A DNA stretch of 64,000 bases from positions 1 to 64,000 of the forward strand of contig NZ_BQID01000015.1 in assembly GCF_021602345.1 (NCBI RefSeq), in the 5' to 3' direction. Within the stretch, counting starts at the first letter, position 1, and each line of letters opens with the position of its first letter. Made by a program: the position numbers and the translations under genes. The notes under the pieces were generated by a model, which had not been told where the DNA came from, made no database searches, and saw only the letters and a program-made list of their open reading frames with translations. The stretch comes from Pseudomonas pharyngis (GTDB taxonomy: Bacteria > Pseudomonadota > Gammaproteobacteria > Pseudomonadales > Pseudomonadaceae). Positions 58,438 through 64,000 of the stretch are shown in pieces.

Positions 58438-59766
58438 CGGCAACTCAATCACAAACCGCGTCCAGCCCTGAGCCGATTCGCAATGAATCTGCCCGCCATG
58501 AGCGCGGATGATCGACTGAGTAATCGCCAGCCCCAATCCCGCATGCTCGCTGCTGCCTTCCTGGCGCGCCGGGTCCGCACGGTAGAAACGGTCAAACAAA
58601 CGCGGCAACAAGTCCGCAGAAATCCCTTCGCCACTGTTCTCCACGGTCACCCTCAAGGATTTAGCCTGCTCGGTGACCCGAATGCGCACCTCGCCGTTTG
58701 CAGGGGTAAAGCGCAACGCGTTATCCAGCAGATTCGATAGCGCCCGGCGCAACATCGGGCGATCCCCCTCGAGCTGCCCCGCACCGTCACGGCTCAGGCT
58801 GACCTGAGCGTCTTCAGCCAGCGGCGCAAAAAACTCCAGCAACGCATCGGCTTCTTCCGCCAGCTCCAGCGGTTCACGCTTGGGCACCAGCAAACCGTGG
58901 TCAGCCTTGGCCAGATAAAGCATGTCGTTGACCAGTTGCGCCATCCATTGCAGCTCTTCAAGGTTGCTGTGCAATGCCTCGCGATAGTCTTCGAGGGGGC
59001 GAGGGCGGGTCAGGGTGACCTGGGTGTGGGTCAGCAGATTGGAAAGTGGTGTGCGTAGCTCATGGGCGATGTCGGCGGAGAACGCTGACAGCCGCTGAAA
59101 AGAGTCATCGAGGCGTCCGAGCATGGCGTTGAAGCTGTGGGCCAATTCCGCGAGCTCTGCAGGCATCCGCGCTTCCGGCAGTCGGGCATTCAGCGATTGC
59201 GCCGAAATCCCACGGGCCACGGCACTCATGCGGCGTAGCGGACGAAGACCGCTGCGGGCAGCCCAAGCACCGAGCAGCGCGGTGGCTAGCGCCGAGAGGC
59301 CGACGGTCAGCCAGATCAGATGCTGCATGCGTTGCAGGAAGTGCTGGTGGTGGGTGATGTCCAGCAGCAAGGTCAACTGCGGTGAGTCGGGTTTTCCCGG
59401 TTCAAGCGCGGCGTTGAGCAGGCGATAGTCGGTGCCGTTGTCGTTGATGGTGGCCAGACCGGGTTGCTGCGGCAGGTTTGCCGGGGCATGCAACGAGCGA
59501 CCGAACCAGCGCTGCCCCTCAGGGCCGCTGACGCGCAACGTGATATCGCCCTGTTGGCTCAACTCATCGGTGATGTGCGCGGCGTCGCTGCCACTCAGCA
59601 GCGTCTGACGTACGCCGAGCAGTTTTCCTTCGAGCAGTTGCTGGTCGAGCTCGACGAAGTGGCCCTCGCTGGCTCGATTGAAAACCACCCCGGCGACTAG
59701 CGAAACCACTGCGGTGCAGCCTGCAAACAACAGCGCCAGCCGGCCGCTCAAGGACAGTCGGCGCAT
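58426..59766 (-). CDS. Sensor histidine kinase, heavy-metal type (CopS/CusS-like)
   Basis: This 446-residue inner-membrane kinase has two membrane helices (about 8-30 and 150-172) around a periplasmic sensor domain with His and Met residues, a HAMP-like linker, the H-box SADIAHELRTP (His235) and an ATPase domain with the N-box NLLDNALRF and G-boxes. The closest known systems sense copper or silver (CusS, CopS, IrlS). Its start overlaps the response regulator stop (ATGA), and it is convergent with lolE. Confidence 0.9.
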   Translation of the reverse strand: MRRLSLSGRLALLFAGCTAVVSLVAGVVFNRASEGHFVELDQQLLEGKLLGVRQTLLSGSDAAHITDELSQQGDITLRVSGPEGQRWFGRSLHAPANLPQQPGLATINDNGTDYRLLNAALEPGKPDSPQLTLLLDITHHQHFLQRMQHLIWLTVGLSALATALLGAWAARSGLRPLRRMSAVARGISAQSLNARLPEARMPAELAELAHSFNAMLGRLDDSFQRLSAFSADIAHELRTPLSNLLTHTQVTLTRPRPLEDYREALHSNLEELQWMAQLVNDMLYLAKADHGLLVPKREPLELAEEADALLEFFAPLAEDAQVSLSRDGAGQLEGDRPMLRRALSNLLDNALRFTPANGEVRIRVTEQAKSLRVTVENSGEGISADLLPRLFDRFYRADPARQEGSSEHAGLGLAITQSIIRAHGGQIHCESAQGWTRFVIELPKND

Positions 59767-60446
59767 CAGTCGGTACGCTCTTCAAGGACGTAACCCATGC
59801 CGCGAACGGTGTGAATCAGCTTGTTGGGGAAGTCGTCGTCGATCTTCAGGCGCAGTCGGCGAATCGCTACTTCGATGACGTTGGTGTCGCTGTCGAAGTT
59901 CATGTCCCAGACCTGTGAGGCGATCAGCGATTTGGGCAGTACTTCGCCCTGGCGGCGCAGGAGCATTTCCAGCAGGGCAAACTCCTTGGCGGTGAGGTCG
60001 ATGCGTTGGCCGCTGCGTTCGACCCGGCGGCGGATCAGGTCCAGGCTCAAATCGGCCAGGCGCAGGCTGGTTTCCTGAGGTGTGGAACTGCCGCGGCGCA
60101 ACAGGCTGCGCACCCGGGCCAGTAATTCGGAGAAGGCGAACGGTTTGACCAGATAATCGTCGGCGCCCAGTTCGAGACCATGCACACGGTCTTCAACGGT
60201 GTCCTTTGCGGTCAAAAACAGGATCGGCGTTTCCAGACCGGCGCTGCGCACCGCTTGCAGGATTTGCCAGCCATTGCGTCCGGGCAGCATCACGTCGAGG
60301 ATCAGCAGCGCATAATCGCCGCTCAACGCCAATTGCTGGCCGGTGGAGCCGTCGGCCACCAGTTCGGTGTTGAAACCGGCCTCGGTCAGGCCCTGGCGCA
60401 GGTACTGGCCGGTTTTCGGTTGGTCTTCGACGATCAGCAGTTTCAT
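59766..60446 (-). CDS. OmpR-family response regulator (CopR/CusR-like)
   Basis: This 226-residue regulator has a receiver domain with Asp51 (ILDVMLPG) and a C-terminal OmpR/PhoB winged helix ([18 protein letters not shown]-type end: [16 protein letters not shown]). It is the first gene of a two-gene operon with the sensor kinase. It is divergent from the cupredoxin gene and probably binds the inverted repeat between them. The ATG at 60446 is chosen because the receiver domain starts there (MKLLIVED); an upstream start would add 20 residues without homology. Confidence 0.92.
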   Translation of the reverse strand: MKLLIVEDQPKTGQYLRQGLTEAGFNTELVADGSTGQQLALSGDYALLILDVMLPGRNGWQILQAVRSAGLETPILFLTAKDTVEDRVHGLELGADDYLVKPFAFSELLARVRSLLRRGSSTPQETSLRLADLSLDLIRRRVERSGQRIDLTAKEFALLEMLLRRQGEVLPKSLIASQVWDMNFDSDTNVIEVAIRRLRLKIDDDFPNKLIHTVRGMGYVLEERTD

Positions 60447-60506
60447 GGGCGACTCGGGTAGCGGGAACGAGGACGTTATACCGTGGGCAAACGCGGTGAG
60501 CGCCAA

Positions 60507-60535
60507 CCTGACAAAGTTGTAATCTGCCTGTCAGG
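60507..60535 (+). promoter_or_regulatory. Probable Cop/Cus-type operator between regulator and cupredoxin genes
   Basis: CCTGACA (60507-60513) and TGTCAGG (60529-60535) form an inverted repeat, and TGACAAAGTTGTAAT (60509-60523) resembles the CusR/CopR box. A TAGAGT -10-like hexamer at 60557-60562 precedes the cupredoxin gene. Confidence 0.6.
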
Positions 60536-60600
60536 TCGCTGCCAGCGCAGGCGGGCTAGAGTTTCCCACAGGCTGAACCTTGATTTGTTGGAGTACGACT

Positions 60601-61134
60601 ATGTTTTTGCGCAACCGTCTGGCCCTTGCCGCGTGTCTGATGGCGCTCAGTTCGCCGCTGTGGGCATCGCCGGCGCACACCTATGACTTCGGCCAGCCGG
60701 CCCCGGCGTCCAAGGCCACCCGCAGCATTGAAGTGGTGATGGGCGACATGAGCTTCGATCCGAAGGCGATCGAGATCAAGGCCGGTGAGACCGTTCGTTT
60801 TGTGCTGGTGAATAAAGGCCGGTTGCTGCATGAATTCAACCTTGGCGACGCGGCGATGCATGCAAAACATCAGCAGGAAATGTTACAGATGCAGCAAAGC
60901 GGCATGCTCACGCCGACCGGCATGAAGGAAATGTCCCACGACATGGCGGGCATGGATCACGGCTCGATGGGGCATGGCATGAAGCACGACGACCCCAACA
61001 GCGTGCTGGTGGAGCCGGGCAAGACCGCCGAACTGACCTGGACCTTCAGCAAAGCGGTGAACCTGGAATTTGCCTGCAACATTCCCGGGCATTATCAGGC
61101 GGGAATGGTCGGCAAACTGACTGTCAGTCAGTAA
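60601..61134 (+). CDS. Periplasmic cupredoxin, Met/His-rich copper protein (CopI-like)
   Basis: This 177-residue exported protein has a signal peptide (MFLRNRLALAACLMALSSPLWA) and a cupredoxin domain. The type 1 copper ligands are visible: His77 in LLHEFNL, Cys159 and His164 in FACNIPGHYQ and Met169. Between strands it has a Met/His-rich insertion (about residues 86-130) that could bind more Cu(I). Its position opposite the two-component system suggests copper-induced expression and a role in copper tolerance; no copper pump genes lie beside it. GGAG precedes the ATG. Confidence 0.88.
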   Translation: MFLRNRLALAACLMALSSPLWASPAHTYDFGQPAPASKATRSIEVVMGDMSFDPKAIEIKAGETVRFVLVNKGRLLHEFNLGDAAMHAKHQQEMLQMQQSGMLTPTGMKEMSHDMAGMDHGSMGHGMKHDDPNSVLVEPGKTAELTWTFSKAVNLEFACNIPGHYQAGMVGKLTVSQ

Positions 61135-61195
61135 GCACTCAAAGGCGGGAGCAAAGGCTGGTAGAATCCGCTGATTCTTCAGTCAGGTTTCCGCC

Positions 61196-62026
61196 ATGCA
61201 TCCCGCAGCCGAACATTCGCCGCTGGGCAAATCCAGCGAATACATCGCCACGTACACGCCATCCCTGCTGTTCCCGATTCCGCGCACTGCGAAATGGGCC
61301 GAGCTGGGCCTGACCGCCGAAACCCTGCCGTATAAAGGCGTGGATTTCTGGAACTGCTTCGAGCTGTCGTGGCTGCTGCCGTCGGGCAAACCGGTGGTGG
61401 CGATCGGTGAATTCAGCATTCCGGCGGATTCGCCGAACATCATCGAATCCAAGTCGTTCAAGCTGTACCTGAACTCGCTGAACCAGACGCCGTTTGCCGA
61501 CATCGCGAGTCTCGAAGCAACGCTGGTCAAGGACTTGTCCGCTGCTGCCGGCAAACCGGTGGGCGTGCGGGTCCGCAGCCTGAAAGACGTCGAAGCCGAA
61601 GGCGTTGTCGCGCTGCCGGGCGTGTGCATCGACGATGTGGATATCAGCGTCAGCAACTACGAACACCCGCGTCCTGAACTGCTGCGCTGCGACGATTCGC
61701 GCGTGGTGGAGGAGAGCGTGCACAGTCATCTGCTCAAATCCAACTGCCCGGTGACGAGCCAGCCGGACTGGGGCAGCGTGGTGGTGGAATACCGTGGCGC
61801 GGCGCTGGATCACGCCAGCCTGCTGGAATACATCGTCAGCTTCCGCCAGCACTCGGACTTCCACGAGCAGTGCGTGGAGCGGATCTTCCTTGACCTGCAG
61901 CGCCTGCTGAAACCGGAAAAACTCACGGTGTTTGCGCGTTATGTGCGCCGGGGCGGGCTGGACATCAATCCGTACCGCAGCACTGAAAGCGTGCAACTGC
62001 CGAACCATCGTCTGGTTCGTCAGTAA
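61196..62026 (+). CDS. queF: 7-cyano-7-deazaguanine reductase QueF
   Basis: QueF reduces preQ0 to preQ1 with NADPH in queuosine synthesis. The 276-residue protein is the long, two-domain form (N-terminal half [10 protein letters not shown]-type start; C-terminal half with the active site). Catalytic Cys184 and Asp191 are seen in [13 protein letters not shown], and [11 protein letters not shown] is the QueF signature. Gene end is followed by a strong terminator. Confidence 0.95.
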   Translation: MHPAAEHSPLGKSSEYIATYTPSLLFPIPRTAKWAELGLTAETLPYKGVDFWNCFELSWLLPSGKPVVAIGEFSIPADSPNIIESKSFKLYLNSLNQTPFADIASLEATLVKDLSAAAGKPVGVRVRSLKDVEAEGVVALPGVCIDDVDISVSNYEHPRPELLRCDDSRVVEESVHSHLLKSNCPVTSQPDWGSVVVEYRGAALDHASLLEYIVSFRQHSDFHEQCVERIFLDLQRLLKPEKLTVFARYVRRGGLDINPYRSTESVQLPNHRLVRQ

Positions 62027-62043
62027 CCCGTATCGCAGACATG

Positions 62044-62078
62044 AAAAAGCCCTGCCAATGATGGCAGGGCTTTTTTGC
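62044..62078. terminator. Bidirectional terminator between queF and the DUF4404 gene
   Basis: AAAAAGCCCTGCC and GGCAGGGCTTTTTT form a stem around AATGAT, with A- and T-runs on both sides. Confidence 0.92.
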
Positions 62079-62090
62079 ATTCGCGGGGTC

Positions 62091-62354
62091 TCAGATGCCC
62101 ATGCTGACCAGGGAATTCATGATGTTGCGCAGTGTGCCGGCGATGGTGGGGTGATCAACTTCAAAACGCTCAACGGCCAGGTTCACGCCATCGGCAATGT
62201 TGGAGTCCTTGGTTTTGGTTTCCAGTTCAAGTTCCAGTTCGATCTGTTCCATCAGGGCATGTAGATCAGCGCGCTCGGCTTCGGTCAGCGGAGGATTTTG
62301 ATCCAGTTGCTCGCGCAGGGCATTGAGCTGTTTCTGCAGTTCTTGAGCGGGCAT
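62091..62354 (-). CDS. DUF4404 family protein
   Basis: An 87-residue, highly acidic helical protein: MPAQELQKQLNALREQLDQNPPLTEAERADLHALMEQIELELELE followed by the conserved ending DHPTIAGTLRNIMNSLVSMGI. The family is common in proteobacteria but has no known role; the first half probably forms a coiled coil. It stands alone on the minus strand after the queF terminator. Confidence 0.88.
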   Translation of the reverse strand: MPAQELQKQLNALREQLDQNPPLTEAERADLHALMEQIELELELETKTKDSNIADGVNLAVERFEVDHPTIAGTLRNIMNSLVSMGI

Positions 62355-62462
62355 GGTTGTTTCCTTTTATCGAGAGGCACTGGCATAGACCGCAGCCGTG
62401 CGCCAAAGGTCTATGGCTCTCCTTAAGACTAATCCACTCTTGGCCAACCTGCATGATCCCGG

Positions 62463-63083
62463 TCAGGGCTTTTCGCCTTTGAGGCGACGCAGGTTGATGT
62501 CCGCGAGGCAAGTGTCGAGCTCGCCCAGATGATCGATCACCGAGTGCACGCCGAGGCCGAACAGCTGCACCGTCGCCTTGCCGCGCAGTTGTTCGCGCTC
62601 CTTCTGGCTCAGGGCCTGCCATTCACTCGGCGCCAGGCCGCACAGTGAACCGCAGGACGCCAGGCCAATGGTCCACAACCCGGCATTGAGGCCCGATTGC
62701 AGCAGGCGCGGTTCGCCGCTGACCAGTACGCAACCGTCGAGGCGATCGACATTCAATCCCATCAACGCTTGCCAGCAGGCGTTGGGCGCCGGCCAAGGAT
62801 TGATTGTTGCCGAATATTGCGATGGTTTGATCCAGTCTGGCAGCGCCGATGCCAGTACCTGAGTGCTCGCGATGGACAACTCATCCAGCCAGGCGCAGGG
62901 AATTTGCTGGCGCTGCAGGCTGCGCAGGCCGTCGAGGGCGCCGGGTGTCACGTCGGCGTGTTCCGGGCCGATGCTCGTCTGATGGCGGGCACGCGCGCCG
63001 AAGTCCACCAGACAACCACTGAGTCCGAACAGCACGGCGGTCAGCGTCGGTGCCGCGAGGGGCAAGGCTTCGGCTTGAGGCAT
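62463..63083 (-). CDS. Degenerate HAD-like protein (catalytic aspartates missing)
   Basis: A 206-residue protein with the fold pattern of HAD phosphatases: FGLSGCLVDF near residues 19-28 matches FDLDGTLVD, and a late GLWTIGLASCGS segment resembles the motif III-IV region. Both Asp residues of motif I are replaced (Gly20, Ser22), so phosphoaspartate catalysis is unlikely; it may bind a ligand or act as a regulator. The ATG at 63083 follows AGGGA; the longer frame to 63176 adds an unlikely cysteine-rich leader. Confidence 0.78.
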   Translation of the reverse strand: MPQAEALPLAAPTLTAVLFGLSGCLVDFGARARHQTSIGPEHADVTPGALDGLRSLQRQQIPCAWLDELSIASTQVLASALPDWIKPSQYSATINPWPAPNACWQALMGLNVDRLDGCVLVSGEPRLLQSGLNAGLWTIGLASCGSLCGLAPSEWQALSQKEREQLRGKATVQLFGLGVHSVIDHLGELDTCLADINLRRLKGEKP

Positions 63084-63270
63084 GGAAAAACGTCCCTGAA
63101 ATAGCGAACAGGCTAGGCAACATCGGTGACAGTTGCATGACAGGCCAGTGACGAAGCGTCCTACAGAGGGTTTCACCGGGGGAACTGCCTAAAGCGCCGT
63201 TTCCGTCTTATACTGACGCACTAATCGCCGCGGCCCAGGTGCTGCGTCCGTACTATCCAAGGAGTTTTCT

Positions 63271-63960
63271 ATGCGCTGGAGCCATCCTCTTGCTCAGCTT
63301 TGTGTATGTGCCAGCGTAATGCTGGTGCCGTTCGCCGCTCAGGCCGCAACGGAAGAAGATCCTTGGGAAAGCGTCAACCGTCCGATTTTCCAGTTCAACG
63401 ATTTCGTTGATACCTATGCGCTGAAGCCTCTGGCGCAGGGCTATGAATTTGTTACTCCGCAATTCCTGGAAGACGGCATCCACAACATGTTCCGCAACGT
63501 CGGTGATGTCACCAACCTGGCGAACAATATTCTTCAGGCTAAACCGGCTGCGGCGGGCGTCGACACCGCGCGCCTGATCTTCAACACCACGTTCGGCCTG
63601 CTCGGATTCTTCGATGTCGGCACCAAAATGGGCCTGAACCGCAGCGACGAAGACTTCGGCCAGACCCTCGGCTACTGGGGCGTCGGCAGCGGTCCTTACG
63701 TGATGCTGCCGCTGATGGGCCCGAGCACACTGCGTGACGCGCCGTCCAAGTACGTCGACAGCTTCACCGGCCCGTATCGCTACATCAACGACGTGCCAGT
63801 GCGTAACTCGATTTTCGGCCTGAACATCGTCGACACCCGCGCCAGCCTGTTGTCCAGCGAGAAGCTGATCAGCGGCGACAAGTACACTTTCATCCGCAAC
63901 GCCTACCTGCAGAACCGCGAGTTCAAGGTCAAGGACGGGCAGGTTGAAGACGATTTCTGA
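63271..63960 (+). CDS. mlaA: MlaA (VacJ) family protein
   Basis: MlaA works with outer-membrane porins to remove misplaced phospholipids to the MlaBCDEF pathway. This 229-residue protein has an N-terminal signal (CASVMLVPFAAQA), then the VacJ core: DPWESVNRPIFQFNDFVD, AAAGVDTARLIFNTTFGLLGFFDVGTKMGL, DFGQTLGYWGVGSGPYVMLPLMGPSTLRD. There is no lipobox cysteine at the cleavage site; cleavage by signal peptidase I at AQA-A is expected, unlike the lipidated E. coli protein. AAGGAG precedes the ATG. Confidence 0.92.
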   Translation: MRWSHPLAQLCVCASVMLVPFAAQAATEEDPWESVNRPIFQFNDFVDTYALKPLAQGYEFVTPQFLEDGIHNMFRNVGDVTNLANNILQAKPAAAGVDTARLIFNTTFGLLGFFDVGTKMGLNRSDEDFGQTLGYWGVGSGPYVMLPLMGPSTLRDAPSKYVDSFTGPYRYINDVPVRNSIFGLNIVDTRASLLSSEKLISGDKYTFIRNAYLQNREFKVKDGQVEDDF

Positions 63961-63978
63961 TCTCGATTGATCGGTATG

Positions 63979-64000
63979 AAAGGGCGACCGCGAGGTCGCC
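63979..64000 (+). terminator. Left arm of a terminator hairpin, cut by the window end
   Basis: GGGCGACC-GCGA-GGTCGCC, with AAA before it, looks like the stem-loop of an mlaA terminator; the expected T-run would lie outside the window. Confidence 0.6.

Overview
The window reads as chromosomal DNA of a Pseudomonas, most likely of the P. fluorescens lineage. I infer this from GC-rich codon use, very Pseudomonas-like proteins (PsrA, PmpM, the long Gap, Sth, the LolCDE set), an Rsm-type regulatory RNA and fluorescens-type REP elements. I see no tRNA, phage, insertion sequence, plasmid function or CRISPR array. The right two thirds (about 23.8-58.4 kb) follow the gene order I remember for the P. 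aeruginosa PA3020-PA2986 region, with some genes lost and some gained. That is a conserved core; the accessory part is mostly in the first 14 kb.

Layout. 1-0.13 kb: the 3' end of a 5S rRNA gene and its terminator. 0.3-2.2 kb: penicillin-binding protein 2. 2.1-11 kb: two paralogous LysR/MFS divergons, each followed by two catabolic enzymes (class II aldolase plus 2-hydroxyacid dehydrogenase; carbamoylase-type amidohydrolase plus acetylpolyamine-amidohydrolase-type deacetylase). The two divergons share a conserved promoter/operator block. 11-14 kb: an LprI-like periplasmic protein, an ADP-ribosylglycohydrolase, an SRPBCC protein coupled to an aminoglycoside-phosphotransferase-like kinase, then a GGA-rich sRNA of the RsmX/Y/Z family. 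14.3-23.7 kb: aconitase, rlmM, tusA, the MATE pump pmpM, pdxB, a small conserved protein and an ABC exporter. 23.8-33.2 kb: slt, uup, a universal stress protein, a small membrane protein, the fadBA beta-oxidation operon and a DUF1653-like protein. 33.3-41 kb: topA, two small proteins, the SOS pair lexA-sulA, psrA, nagZ and the methylthioinosine phosphorylase gene. 41-50 kb: a SNF2/SWIM helicase, csiV and mfd on the minus strand, then gap on the plus strand. 49.7-58.4 kb: an MHS-family transporter, apbE, sth, a glycerophosphodiester phosphodiesterase, a PilZ protein and lolCDE. 58.4-61.1 kb: a copper-type two-component system divergent from a periplasmic cupredoxin. 61.2-64 kb: queF, a DUF4404 protein, a degenerate HAD protein and an MlaA homologue.

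How parts work together. LexA controls itself and sulA through two SOS boxes. PsrA has two abutting palindromic operators over its own promoter and is the known regulator of fadBA-type genes, whose operon lies 7 kb upstream. LolCDE extracts lipoproteins from the inner membrane. CopRS-like proteins probably control the divergent cupredoxin through an inverted repeat between them. The most interesting accessory region is the duplicated LysR-MFS cluster at 2.1-11 kb, which looks like a paired uptake-and-degradation locus for unknown substrates.
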